NCBI GenBank assembly: GCA_045629585.1
Contig: JAZQRM010000045.1
Location: 1-29,044 of the forward strand
DNA length: 29,044 nt
Direction: 5' to 3'
Origin: Taishania sp045629585
GTDB taxonomy: Bacteria > Bacteroidota > Bacteroidia > Flavobacteriales_D > Crocinitomicaceae
Shown: in pieces, positions 15,915 through 23,695 of the stretch
Numbering within the stretch: the stretch's first letter is position 1
Layout of the letters: each line of letters starts with the position of its first letter
Notes under the pieces: model-generated
Seen by the model: the letters and a program-made list of their open reading frames with translations, nothing else
The model's database searches: none
What the model was told of the DNA's origin: nothing
Made by a program: the position numbers and the translations under genes

Positions 15915-16679
15915 GTGTATAAATTTTTACTAAATAAATTACCTCGACCATTATTAATTCGTTTAAGCTATCCTTTCAAAATGGTTGCTCCATTCTTGTT
16001 CAAAGGTAATAATGTTGAGTGTCCTGTTTGTGAGAAATCATTCTCAAAATTTTTGTCCTACGGATCTGAAACTGCCCATAGAGAGGGAGTTTTGTGTCCA
16101 TATGACCTAACTTTGGAACGACACAGATTGATGTGGTTGTACCTTAAAGATCACTCTGATTTTTTGTCTGCCAAACAATTAAAAGTTTTGCATATTGCTC
16201 CAGAACAATGCTTTCATAAGCGCTTTAAGCAACAGAAAAATTTAGATTATTTAACAGCTGACATTGAGTCTCCAATCGCAGATATGCATTTTGATCTACA
16301 TGATATTCCTTTAGAAGATAATCAATTTGATGTTGTCTTTTGTAATCATGTGATGGAACATGTTCAAGATGCGAAAAGATGTATGTCTGAACTTTATCGA
16401 GTTATGAAACCAGGAGGGTGGGCAATTATGCAAGTACCACAAGATTTTTCGCGTGAAACAACGTATGAAGATTGGTCCATTACGACACCCGAAGATAGAG
16501 AAAAGCACTTTTGGCAAAAAGATCATGTTCGCTTATTTGGGAGAGATTATCCGCAATGGTTAGAGTCTGTTGGTTTTAGAGTTGAATGTTTTGATAAAGA
16601 GAAGGAGATTGGTGCGGAACGGATTGAACGGTATCGATTACAAAAAGAGGAGGTTCTTTATATCATACATAAAGATTAG
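15915..16679 (+). CDS. SAM-dependent class I methyltransferase with cysteine-pair N-terminus
   Basis: This 254-residue protein starts at a GTG; an in-frame stop at 15894 leaves no upstream ATG, and the opening KLPRPLLIRLSYPF is typical of Bacteroidota homologues. A small cysteine-bearing region (CPVC about 35-38, VLCPYD about 60) could bind zinc. It is followed by a Methyltransf_11-type fold: the region LKVLHIAPE, the acidic residue in LTADIES, DMHFDLHDIPLEDNQFDVVFCNHVMEHV and ELYRVMKPGGWAIMQVP. The acceptor substrate is unknown. It lies 6 nt before the cytochrome c peroxidase gene, so both are probably on one transcript. Confidence 0.87.
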   Translation: MYKFLLNKLPRPLLIRLSYPFKMVAPFLFKGNNVECPVCEKSFSKFLSYGSETAHREGVLCPYDLTLERHRLMWLYLKDHSDFLSAKQLKVLHIAPEQCFHKRFKQQKNLDYLTADIESPIADMHFDLHDIPLEDNQFDVVFCNHVMEHVQDAKRCMSELYRVMKPGGWAIMQVPQDFSRETTYEDWSITTPEDREKHFWQKDHVRLFGRDYPQWLESVGFRVECFDKEKEIGAERIERYRLQKEEVLYIIHKD

Positions 16680-16685
16680 TTTTTA

Positions 16686-17642
16686 ATGAATAGAAAGCAG
16701 CTTATCCTATTATTTTTGTATTTATTGACAGTTGGTTGCTCCCAAAGTTCTGTTGAAGTAAAAGAGGGGACAACTGATTATCTGAACAAAGAAGCACAAA
16801 TTCATTTGGGACAACTTTTATTTTTTGAGGGGCGGCTTTCAAAAGATCAAACTGTTGGTTGTGTGACTTGTCATCTACCTGGATTGGCATTTACCGATGG
16901 ATTAGCAAAATCTATTGGAGTAGAAGGTAGAGAGGCAGCCAGAAATTCACCTACTCTTTTTAATCTATCTGATCATTCTGTGTTTATGTTCGATGGTGTT
17001 GTGCCAAGCCTAGAAGTTCAAGCTCTTTCCCCCATTTCTGATCATAATGAAATGGATTCATCTATAAAATTGATTATAGATAGATTAAAAGATGACCCTG
17101 TTTTCAAGCGTCAGTTCAACAAGGCTTATAAACGACCAATGGATCCAAAAGGATTAACAAGTGCATTAGCCGCTTATCAAAAATCACTTGTATCTACATC
17201 TTCTCGATTTGATGCCTATTATTTTGATGATAAAAAAGGGGTGTTAACTAAAGACGAGGTGGAAGGTTGGGATTTATTTCAAAATAAGTTTAATTGTATT
17301 TCATGTCATTCATTACCTCATTTTACAAGTGGATTACCAGAATCTAATGGGCTTGTAATCCAAGGTGAGGATTATGGACGCTATAGGGCAACGAGTAAGG
17401 AAAGTGATAAAGGTAGATTTAAAGTTCCTTCATTACGAAACCTTTCTTTAACAGCTCCGTATATGCATGACGGAAGGTTTTCAACTTTAGATGAAGTAGT
17501 ACTATTTTATGGAACTAATCCCAAATCGGAGTATGCTGATGAGCGGGTAAGAAACCTAAAGATAAATACAGAGGAAAGGAAAAAGATAATTTCTTTTCTA
17601 AACACGCTAAAGGATACAGTTTTGTTTGGGAATGTTAACTAG
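16686..17642 (+). CDS. di-heme cytochrome c peroxidase (CcpA/MauG family), lipoprotein
   Basis: This 318-residue protein has a lipoprotein signal ending in LLTVGC (C18), so it is probably anchored to a membrane on the periplasmic side. Two CXXCH heme-c motifs are present, CVTCH (59-63) and CISCH (204-208), in the spacing of bacterial di-heme peroxidases. Between them is a text block typical of the family (ARNSPTLFNL, MFDGV), and near the end APYMHDGRF gives a possible methionine ligand. It would reduce hydrogen peroxide with electrons from a small cytochrome, or act as a MauG-like oxidase. It follows the methyltransferase gene by 6 nt. A functional link between the two is not obvious. Confidence 0.92.
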   Translation: MNRKQLILLFLYLLTVGCSQSSVEVKEGTTDYLNKEAQIHLGQLLFFEGRLSKDQTVGCVTCHLPGLAFTDGLAKSIGVEGREAARNSPTLFNLSDHSVFMFDGVVPSLEVQALSPISDHNEMDSSIKLIIDRLKDDPVFKRQFNKAYKRPMDPKGLTSALAAYQKSLVSTSSRFDAYYFDDKKGVLTKDEVEGWDLFQNKFNCISCHSLPHFTSGLPESNGLVIQGEDYGRYRATSKESDKGRFKVPSLRNLSLTAPYMHDGRFSTLDEVVLFYGTNPKSEYADERVRNLKINTEERKKIISFLNTLKDTVLFGNVN

Positions 17643-17722
17643 TTGTGGTTAAATGTTCGATAGAAACAATATTTTATTCATTTAATCGTTTAAAGTTGTA
17701 ACAAAAGCCATTGACACTGTTA

Positions 17723-17750
17723 TATATGTATGATACTCGATATACATATA
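17723..17750. promoter_or_regulatory. operator-like inverted repeat before the sigma-factor gene
   Basis: TATATGTAT (17723-17731) and ATACATATA (17742-17750) form a perfect 9-bp inverted repeat with a 10-bp spacer; the half-site centres are 19 bp apart, about two helical turns. It lies 31-58 bp before the sigma-factor ATG and just after TTGACA at 17711-17716. It could be a dimeric regulator site or an RNA hairpin in the leader. Confidence 0.45.
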
Positions 17751-17780
17751 GCGGTTAATAATAATATTAAAGGCAAGACT

Positions 17781-18350
17781 ATGCATGTAAACTCTGTGTA
17801 TCACCAATCCGACTCTGCAATTCAGCAGGAATTAGACTGGATCAACAAAGCTAAGGCTGATCCCAGTCATTTCGCGCCTTTATACAAAAAGTATTTTTCA
17901 CCTATTTACCGTTATGTTTATCAGCGAATGGATGATTTGGATTTAGCAAATGATGTTACGTCTCAAATCTTCATCAAGGCACTTCAAAATATTCATAAAT
18001 ATGAATTTAGAGGAGTTCCTTTTAGTTCATGGTTATATCGGATTGCAAAAAGTGAATTAAATCAGGCTTTTAGAGATAATCTAGCTATTCAAACTGTGAA
18101 TATTGATACTCAAAAGATTAGTCAGTTTATTGATGATTTTGAGGAAGATGAGTTGGAAGAAAATAAAACCAAACTTAAAAAAGCATTAACGGCTCTAAAG
18201 CCAGAGGAGCTTCAATTGATAGAATTGCGTTTTTTTGAAAAACGATCATTTAAGGAAATTGGAGAAATATTGGAAATGACAGAAAATAATGCGAAAGTGA
18301 AGTCATTTCGTATTTTAGAAAAGTTGAAAAATATATTTAATTCGAAATAA
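17781..18350 (+). CDS. ECF-type RNA polymerase sigma factor
   Basis: This 189-residue protein has sigma region 2 (YKKYFSPIYRYVYQRMDDLDLANDVTSQIF, then FSSWLYRIAKSELNQAFRD) and region 4 with a helix-turn-helix (LKPEELQLIELRFFEKRSFKEIGEILEM..NNAKVKSFR). Region 3 is short, as in ECF sigmas. The open frame extends to 17730, but that ATG falls inside the inverted repeat and adds 17 residues foreign to the family; the ATG at 17781 is preceded by AAAGG at a good distance. The next gene begins 2 nt after the stop and encodes a single-span membrane protein, the usual place for an anti-sigma factor. No TAnnTTTG box is found upstream, which would fit control by something other than the housekeeping sigma. 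Confidence 0.9.
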   Translation: MHVNSVYHQSDSAIQQELDWINKAKADPSHFAPLYKKYFSPIYRYVYQRMDDLDLANDVTSQIFIKALQNIHKYEFRGVPFSSWLYRIAKSELNQAFRDNLAIQTVNIDTQKISQFIDDFEEDELEENKTKLKKALTALKPEELQLIELRFFEKRSFKEIGEILEMTENNAKVKSFRILEKLKNIFNSK

Positions 18351-18352
18351 TT

Positions 18353-19126
18353 ATGAGCAAGATCAAGTTTAATTTTGATCGGAAACCCTTAAGTGAGGAT
18401 ATTATTAACAGTAAGCAAGATTTTCAATCCATTTTGAATACGGTTAAAAATAGTCCGAAGAAGACATGGACAAAGTATTATTACTTTGGAACAATTGGGT
18501 TAGCCGGATTAGCAGCCACTATTGGTATTTTTAAATTAATTCAAAACTTTGACAATATTGCCGATGAAACAAACGTTACTCTAAAATCTAATGAAATTAC
18601 AGTTTTTGTAGCTGACCATTTAGCAGATGAAAAAACTGTACAATTAGCATTTAACTCTCCAGAGGAATTGATGTCTTCTGCGTTTGTGACTCCTCCCATT
18701 GCAAAGTCAAAAAAGGCCAATATCATTTGTGATACAAAAAGTGATTCAAATGAGTTATTTGTTGACACTCTAGTTATTCCAATTGAAGTGGAAAAAGACT
18801 CCAAACAAAATAAGGTTAGTTGTAAACCTGCTGTTCCTGTTATCGCAGGTGTTAGTAGCGGTAATATTAAATGGGAAGACTTTAAATCGAATACAATTTT
18901 CGTTGACAACGATTATGAAATAAAACAGTTTTCTATTCAATATACCTCTAAGTCTGGAGATCGAACGATTGTTGTTAAAGGAAATACAATTTCACCAGAG
19001 ATTATTAAAGAATTAGAGCAAGTGGGAATGAACCAAACAATTTTCATCTCAAATATCATAAGTGCTTCTCATTCAAATGATCTAAAACATTTGCTTTCAA
19101 TGGAATTAAATATTCTATTCAAATAA
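18353..19126 (+). CDS. single-span membrane protein, candidate partner of the ECF sigma; GldM-like C-terminus
   Basis: This 257-residue protein has a basic cytoplasmic N-terminus (1-41), one transmembrane helix (about 42-63) and a periplasmic remainder. A linker (about 64-165) is followed by a C-terminal domain (about 164-257) that reads IAGVSSGNI, then IKQFSIQYTSKSGDRTIVVKGNTIS, then a turn and TIFISNIISAS. To my eye this follows the layout of the last domain of the gliding/T9SS protein GldM (SGG motif, strand pairs, a Gly/Asn-ended strand, then xxIxAxG); it has not been tested. There is no zinc-finger anti-sigma motif. Its 2-nt spacing from the sigma gene and its topology make it a good candidate membrane regulator of that sigma factor, but this is inference. 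Confidence 0.7.
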   Translation: MSKIKFNFDRKPLSEDIINSKQDFQSILNTVKNSPKKTWTKYYYFGTIGLAGLAATIGIFKLIQNFDNIADETNVTLKSNEITVFVADHLADEKTVQLAFNSPEELMSSAFVTPPIAKSKKANIICDTKSDSNELFVDTLVIPIEVEKDSKQNKVSCKPAVPVIAGVSSGNIKWEDFKSNTIFVDNDYEIKQFSIQYTSKSGDRTIVVKGNTISPEIIKELEQVGMNQTIFISNIISASHSNDLKHLLSMELNILFK

Positions 19127-19200
19127 ATAAAGAAAAGGGTTGTTTAATCATTTGTTGATGAATTTTATAAAAGAGATACAATCTATTATAAAACAATACC

Positions 19201-19208
19201 TACCTTTG
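19201..19208 (+). promoter_or_regulatory. candidate -7 box for the DUF6089 gene
   Basis: TACCTTTG matches TAnnTTTG and ends 37 bp before the ATG, inside the 119-bp gap. No -33 TTG is at the expected distance. Confidence 0.45.
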
Positions 19209-19245
19209 GCTACTAAATGAAAGTTTAATTTCGAAAACAAAACGA

Positions 19246-20205
19246 ATGAAATTAAAAGAACTTAAAACTATTTACTTATTACTAGTGATTTTTTCATGTG
19301 GGAAAGTATATGGTCAACACACCAATTTTAACTCACAGCGAAACTGGTCTCTTAATAAAAAAGAAATTCTTTTTGGACTAGGAGCCACTCAGTTTCTAGG
19401 AGATTTAGGTGGGAAAGATCAGATTGGTAGTGATTATTCATTAAAAGATATTGATTGGGCAGCTACTTCAGTAGGAGGTATGGTTGGTTTTCGATATCGT
19501 TTTAAACCACATTGGGCAACAACGACTACTGTAAATGTAGGAATGTTGAAAGGAAATGATGCCTTAACCAATGAAATTATTCGTAACTCACGAAATTTAC
19601 ATTTTCGTTCAATTATTGTGGAATTGGCGCAAAGAATTGAATGGATTATTCTTGCAAAAGAGCAATTTGGTGCACGATATAGAATATCAGGTAAAAAGTA
19701 CATGAGAGAGCGTAACGACCAATTGTATGTTTTCGGAGGTATTGGAATCAATTATTTTAATCCACAAGCAAATTTTAATGGTGAATGGGTTAATCTTAGA
19801 CCTTTAGGGACCGAAGGACAGGGATTAGAAGGTGGGCCAAAGAAACCATTGCCTGTTACAGCAACAATGCCATTTGGTATCGGAGCTAGAATTGGTTTAG
19901 ATCGCATGTGGAGAATTGGTATTGAAGCTTCTTATGTTAAGACCTTTTCTGATTATATTGACGATGTTGGGCGTACTTATTATGACCCAGCAGCCATTGC
20001 AGCAGCAACTGGACAAACAGCTGCTTATTTATCAAATCCCTCTGTAAACAATACTACTTGGTTTGTACCTGGATCTCAACGAGGAGACAATCAAAAAGAC
20101 GCGTATTTTTATTTGAATATTGTAGTTACACGTAATATCACATATAAAGATTACGCTAAAGAACGTAAAAAAGCTCAGTGGAAAGGTGGACGCTATAAGT
20201 TCTAA
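19246..20205 (+). CDS. outer-membrane beta-barrel protein, DUF6089 family
   Basis: This 319-residue protein has a signal peptide (about 1-23, ending VYGQ). It carries the features I know for DUF6089: GATQFLGDLGGKDQIG, DIDWAATSVGGMVGFRYRF, NLHFRSIIVELAQRIEW, an LDRMWRIGIEASYVKTFSDYIDDV block near the end, and a basic tail KERKKAQWKGGRYKF. It is an outer-membrane barrel of unknown function that is common in Bacteroidota. It stands alone with its own candidate promoter and a downstream terminator, next to but not clearly part of the sigma-factor operon. Whether it is a target of that sigma is unknown. Confidence 0.85.
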   Translation: MKLKELKTIYLLLVIFSCGKVYGQHTNFNSQRNWSLNKKEILFGLGATQFLGDLGGKDQIGSDYSLKDIDWAATSVGGMVGFRYRFKPHWATTTTVNVGMLKGNDALTNEIIRNSRNLHFRSIIVELAQRIEWIILAKEQFGARYRISGKKYMRERNDQLYVFGGIGINYFNPQANFNGEWVNLRPLGTEGQGLEGGPKKPLPVTATMPFGIGARIGLDRMWRIGIEASYVKTFSDYIDDVGRTYYDPAAIAAATGQTAAYLSNPSVNNTTWFVPGSQRGDNQKDAYFYLNIVVTRNITYKDYAKERKKAQWKGGRYKF

Positions 20206-20224
20206 TTTCTTTAAAAAATAAATA

Positions 20225-20256
20225 AAAATGAGGTGGCCACAGTGTCACCTCATTTT
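20225..20256 (+). terminator. intrinsic terminator after the DUF6089 gene
   Basis: An 11-bp perfect stem AAAATGAGGTG (20225-20235) and CACCTCATTTT (20246-20256) encloses a 10-nt loop and ends in TTTT. It lies between the DUF6089 gene and pyrD. A GTG inside it begins the longest pyrD frame and is therefore not a real start. Confidence 0.8.
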
Positions 20257-20262
20257 GCGTTG

Positions 20263-20270
20263 TATATTTG
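20263..20270 (+). promoter_or_regulatory. candidate -7 box for the pyrD operon
   Basis: TATATTTG matches TAnnTTTG and ends 16 bp before the pyrD ATG, directly after the terminator. No -33 TTG is at the ideal distance. Confidence 0.5.
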
Positions 20271-20286
20271 CCTAAATTATATTTTC

Positions 20287-21321
20287 ATGTATCCGTTACT
20301 TCGATCCATTTTATTTCAATTTGATCCTGAAAAGGTTCATTATTTCACTACAGATTTACTGCATTTATCTTTAAAAATTCCTGGCGCAAAAACAATGTTC
20401 AAACAAATGTTTTGTGTAGAAGATAAACGTTTGGAAAAAGAGTTATTTGGCATTCGCTTTAAAAATCCCGTTGGATTAGCTGCAGGGTTTGACAAAAATG
20501 CGACAATGTATAATGATTTAGCTTACTGTGGATTTGGATTCATTGAAATTGGAACAATTACCCCAAAAGGACAACCAGGTAATGAAAAACCCCGATTATT
20601 TCGTTTGAAGGAAGATGAAGCCATTATTAATAGAATGGGATTTAATAATAATGGTGTTGAAGAAGCTGTAGCGAACCTGAAGAAAAGAAATACCCAGGTT
20701 ATTATTGGAGGAAATATAGGTAAAAACAAAGTCACTTCTAATGAAGATGCTGTTTTAGATTATATTACATCTTTCAATATTCTCTTTCCCTATGTTGATT
20801 ATTTTGTTGTTAATGTTTCTTCTCCTAATACACCCAATTTAAGAGAACTACAGGATAAAGAACCACTAACTCAATTGTTAGCGACTTTAAAAGCAGAAAA
20901 TTTGACACAAGAAAAACCGAAACCCATTCTTTTAAAGATTGCTCCAGATTTGAATGAAGATCAATTGAATGATATTGTAGAAATATTAAAAGAGGTTCAA
21001 ATTGAAGGAGTGATAGCAACAAATACAACAATAGATCGTTCTCATTTAAAAACAGATGATAAAATTGTTGAAGCAATTGGAGCTGGTGGATTGTCAGGAA
21101 AACCCGTTCGACAAAAGGCAACAGATGTAATTCGATATTTAAGGAAAGAATTAGGAGCAGACTTCCCAATAATTGGAGTCGGAGGTATACATTCTGCTGC
21201 TGATGCAATTGAAAAATTAGATGCTGGTGCAGATTTAATTCAATTATATACAGGTTTCATATATGAAGGCCCGGCTTTAGCTAAAAGGATTAATCAAGCG
21301 TTGTTAAAACGAATTAAATAG
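20287..21321 (+). CDS. pyrD: quinone-dependent dihydroorotate dehydrogenase (class 2)
   Basis: This 344-residue protein oxidises dihydroorotate to orotate in pyrimidine synthesis, passing electrons to quinone through FMN. The start chosen, MYPLLRSILFQFDPEKVHYF, is the standard class 2 N-terminus, which forms the membrane-associated helices; the longer frame to 20233 runs into a terminator. FMN and active-site blocks are NPVGLAAGFDKN, IEIGTITPKGQPGNEKPRLFR, MGFNNNG, NVSSPNTPNLRELQ (with the class 2 catalytic serine), LKIAPDL, NTTI, GGLSGKP and IGVGGI. Length is normal. It lies 5 nt before the HMG-CoA-lyase-like gene. Confidence 0.96.
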   Translation: MYPLLRSILFQFDPEKVHYFTTDLLHLSLKIPGAKTMFKQMFCVEDKRLEKELFGIRFKNPVGLAAGFDKNATMYNDLAYCGFGFIEIGTITPKGQPGNEKPRLFRLKEDEAIINRMGFNNNGVEEAVANLKKRNTQVIIGGNIGKNKVTSNEDAVLDYITSFNILFPYVDYFVVNVSSPNTPNLRELQDKEPLTQLLATLKAENLTQEKPKPILLKIAPDLNEDQLNDIVEILKEVQIEGVIATNTTIDRSHLKTDDKIVEAIGAGGLSGKPVRQKATDVIRYLRKELGADFPIIGVGGIHSAADAIEKLDAGADLIQLYTGFIYEGPALAKRINQALLKRIK

Positions 21322-21326
21322 TTTAT

Positions 21327-22199
21327 ATGGAAAATAGTACCCCAATTCGTATAACAGAATGTCCACGTGACGCTATGCAAGGAATCAAATCTTTTATTCC
21401 AACTGAATTAAAAGCGGAGTATATCAATTCATTATTAAAATGTGGATTTGATACCATTGATTTTGGGAGTTTTGTTTCACCAAAGGCAATTCCTCAGATG
21501 CAGGATACAGGTGATTTACTTGAGTTATTGATAACCGACACAAAAAGTAAATTACTTGCCATTATTGCAAATGAACGTGGAGCTGAAGAAGCTGCACAAA
21601 GAGATCGTATTCATTATTTAGGATATCCTTTTTCCGTTTCGGAAACCTTTCAAATTCGGAATACAAACAGTACTATCGAAGAGTCTTTAACGCGAGTAGA
21701 AAAGATCCAAAATATTGCGATTAAGCAAAATAAAGAACTAGTTGTTTATTTATCAATGGGATTTGGAAATCCTTATGGTGATGAATGGAACCCTGAATTG
21801 GTGATTAAGTGGAGCGAAAGATTAAGTGCTGATTTTGGAATAAAAAACTTAGCATTAAGTGATACGATTGGTAGTGCAACGCCATTAATCGTCAATCAGT
21901 TATTTAAAGAACTCATTCCTGAATTACCAAATGTTGAATTTGGAGCTCATTTACATACAATTCCTCAAAATGCATACAAGTTAGTGGAAGCTGCTTATGA
22001 TGCGGGATGTGTTAAGTTTGAAGGCGCTCTGAAAGGTTTTGGAGGCTGTCCTATGGCGAAGGATGACTTAACAGGGAATATGCCAACAGAACTTATGATT
22101 GATTGGATGAATTTAAATGGAGTTCCAACAGGTATTGATGCAAATCAATTAGTAACTTCAATGAATATAGCGAATAAAGTATTTGGACAATATGCGTAA
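21327..22199 (+). CDS. hydroxymethylglutaryl-CoA lyase-like aldolase
   Basis: This 290-residue TIM-barrel protein is a member of the HMGL/DRE-TIM family that splits HMG-CoA to acetoacetate and acetyl-CoA. Active-site R and D are in the N-terminal ITECPRDAMQG; FGSFVSPKAIPQMQD and HLHTIPQNAY (metal-binding HXH at about 210-212) are typical, and the C-terminal loop cysteine is in GFGGCPMAKDDLTGNMPTE. Two differences from textbook enzymes are AMQG in place of GLQN and MGFGNPYGD in place of the cysteine-containing CVVGCPYEG-type block. Both seem usual for the Bacteroidota branch as I recall it. It follows pyrD by 5 nt and overlaps the next gene by 8 nt. A role in leucine or ketone-body breakdown is likely. 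Confidence 0.85.
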   Translation: MENSTPIRITECPRDAMQGIKSFIPTELKAEYINSLLKCGFDTIDFGSFVSPKAIPQMQDTGDLLELLITDTKSKLLAIIANERGAEEAAQRDRIHYLGYPFSVSETFQIRNTNSTIEESLTRVEKIQNIAIKQNKELVVYLSMGFGNPYGDEWNPELVIKWSERLSADFGIKNLALSDTIGSATPLIVNQLFKELIPELPNVEFGAHLHTIPQNAYKLVEAAYDAGCVKFEGALKGFGGCPMAKDDLTGNMPTELMIDWMNLNGVPTGIDANQLVTSMNIANKVFGQYA

Positions 22200-22836
22200 A
22201 ATAATGGTGGTAATAGGAATTTTCAGTTCATTACTTTTAGTGAGTTGTAATTCTGATATTGAGGATAACACAGAAGAGGTTAAAGTGGAAGAATTTGAGC
22301 CGTATTCCATATTATTTAAAGAGTCTACATTTAGTGACACGGCGAGTTATCGTTTATTAAAAGAGTTAAATATCTGTTCTGATATTGCCGTAAATGACGC
22401 TGGTGAATTAATAGCTCCATGTGCAGCAAGTAACTTTACCTTTATTCCTTTTTCAGCTGGTAAAAGTATTCAGAATGGTTTTATTCTTGTCGTGAGAGCC
22501 GATACGGGTGGCTTTCCATTAAGAAGAGTTTTGATTTTTGAGAGAGAAAATGGTAACCTTGTAAAGGTAAATGGATTTATTGGTAACTTAATCGGTAAGC
22601 GTAAATCTGATTCTGGATACGACGATATTTTAATGCGCTTTATTGATAAAATTGACGGATCTAATGTTTTTTATAATTGCATATTCAAATGGGAAAATGG
22701 AAAGTACCAATTTAAAAGTGTAGAATATATAGAAGAGCCTGCCGGAGCATTTAAAGGTAGGGTATTAGAGTCTGTGAAGGATTCTGTTTCCAATGATATT
22801 TATCAGTCATTGTTAGGAAATCAAATGATCTTTTAA
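22192..22836 (+). CDS. putative lipoprotein, unknown function
   Basis: This 214-residue protein starts at the ATG at 22192. The alternative TTG nine bases earlier adds nothing, and the chosen start gives a clean lipoprotein signal: MRKI, a hydrophobic stretch and the lipobox LLVSC (C19), followed by the acidic NSDIEDNTEE. The mature part has beta-type text (ILVVRADTGGFPLRRVLIFE) and a KWENGKYQFKSVEYIEEPAG segment that recalls secreted Bacteroidota proteins scoring an output of 'content printed in a string of beta strands'. I recognise no family. It overlaps the lyase gene by 8 nt and ends before a strong terminator, so it is the last gene of the pyrD operon. Confidence 0.75.
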   Translation: MRKIMVVIGIFSSLLLVSCNSDIEDNTEEVKVEEFEPYSILFKESTFSDTASYRLLKELNICSDIAVNDAGELIAPCAASNFTFIPFSAGKSIQNGFILVVRADTGGFPLRRVLIFERENGNLVKVNGFIGNLIGKRKSDSGYDDILMRFIDKIDGSNVFYNCIFKWENGKYQFKSVEYIEEPAGAFKGRVLESVKDSVSNDIYQSLLGNQMIF

Positions 22837-22856
22837 AGCTATTTATTAGAGAGAAT

Positions 22857-22887
22857 AAAGAAAGGCGACCAATGGTCGCCTTTCTTT
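22857..22887. terminator. bidirectional intrinsic terminator, 14-bp stem
   Basis: A 14-bp perfect stem AAAGAAAGGCGACC (22857-22870) and GGTCGCCTTTCTTT (22874-22887) has a 3-nt loop (AAT), with T-runs on both sides. It ends the pyrD operon on the plus strand and abuts the stop codon (22888-22890) of the minus-strand T9SS protein gene. Confidence 0.95.
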
Positions 22888-23676
22888 TTAATGTTTTATT
22901 ACTCTTGTTTGAAAACTTCCATTCTGCGTCTCTATATTTATAATATAGACACCACTTTGCAGAGATTCTGTTTGTATATTTGTTTCATTTGTTTGTTTAA
23001 TGATTTGACCAGTTGTATTAATCAAAGTCATTTGAGTGATTGTTTCATCGGTTAAAACCTTCAAGGTATTTTGAAATGGATTTGGGATAACAAAATTCTT
23101 TTGAGTTAGTAATTTTGTTGACAAGTCACTTTCTGTTTCAAGTTTTAGGTTGTCCATATAAAAACGGAAACCATTAATTGTGTTTAATATAAAAGCAACA
23201 TGAATTTCTTGATTAACATATCCTAGATTTGCCAAATTTAATTGAATCTGTGTCCAATCAGTCGTTACAAAACTATTCAAATATAATGTATCTCTAAAAT
23301 CCTCAGGGTTTGTTCCTGTTGTTGAGATTAGAACCTTAATTTTTTCTGGAAAAGTAGGGTCTTGCGACTTCATATCCCATGAAAGGATATTCCCAAATGC
23401 ACCTAATTGAAGATTTGGAACAATCATCCAACGATCTGCCTGATTTACAGGTTCAAAATAAGATGTTGACGAGGCTACACTTCCATGTTCGTCATCGAAA
23501 TTATCAATCGTGATCCAAGCTTGAGTGTATTCACTGACAATTTGATTCGGTACATGATTGTCGTTAATCAAAATATAATTCGATGGAATTCCATTTGAAA
23601 AATCTTCATTTAATACACTTGTTTGACCAAAAGCGGTAAAACCAATCATTGAAGTTATAAGGGTAAAAAAGCGCAT
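22888..23676 (-). CDS. T9SS-secreted protein with choice-of-anchor J-like domain
   Basis: This 262-residue protein has a signal peptide (about 1-17, ending TAFGQ). A jellyroll of the choice-of-anchor J type follows (LNEDFSNGIPSNYILINDN, ADRWMIVPNLQL, LSWDMKSQDPTFPEKIKVLISTTG, FYMDNLKL). The C-terminal type IX sorting domain (about 195-262) carries PNPFQNTLKV, a central TTGQIIKQ strand and the ending LQSGVYIINIETQNGSFQTRVIKH. It would be exported through the T9SS and attached to or released from the cell surface. It lies 19 nt after the DUF4268 gene and is the last gene of the trmD-pepT-holA run, an odd place for a surface protein. Confidence 0.9.
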   Translation of the reverse strand: MRFFTLITSMIGFTAFGQTSVLNEDFSNGIPSNYILINDNHVPNQIVSEYTQAWITIDNFDDEHGSVASSTSYFEPVNQADRWMIVPNLQLGAFGNILSWDMKSQDPTFPEKIKVLISTTGTNPEDFRDTLYLNSFVTTDWTQIQLNLANLGYVNQEIHVAFILNTINGFRFYMDNLKLETESDLSTKLLTQKNFVIPNPFQNTLKVLTDETITQMTLINTTGQIIKQTNETNIQTESLQSGVYIINIETQNGSFQTRVIKH

Positions 23677-23695
23677 AATTTAATCGTATTTTTTA

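Noticed and set aside
17730..17780. 17-residue extension of the sigma factor
   Set aside because: The ATG sits in the inverted repeat and the added residues are unlike sigma region 2 starts; the ATG at 17781 has an AAAGG upstream.
20233..20286. 18-residue N-terminal extension of PyrD from a GTG
   Set aside because: The GTG is inside a terminator hairpin and the promoter box at 20263 lies after it; MYPLLRSILF is the standard class 2 start.
20825..21208. 127-residue antisense frame in pyrD, rich in Leu and Gln
   Set aside because: The composition is what the complement of AT-rich coding DNA gives; PyrD motifs on the plus strand are complete.
22183..22191. TTG start for the lipoprotein
   Set aside because: It adds three residues ahead of an ideal ATG lipoprotein signal.
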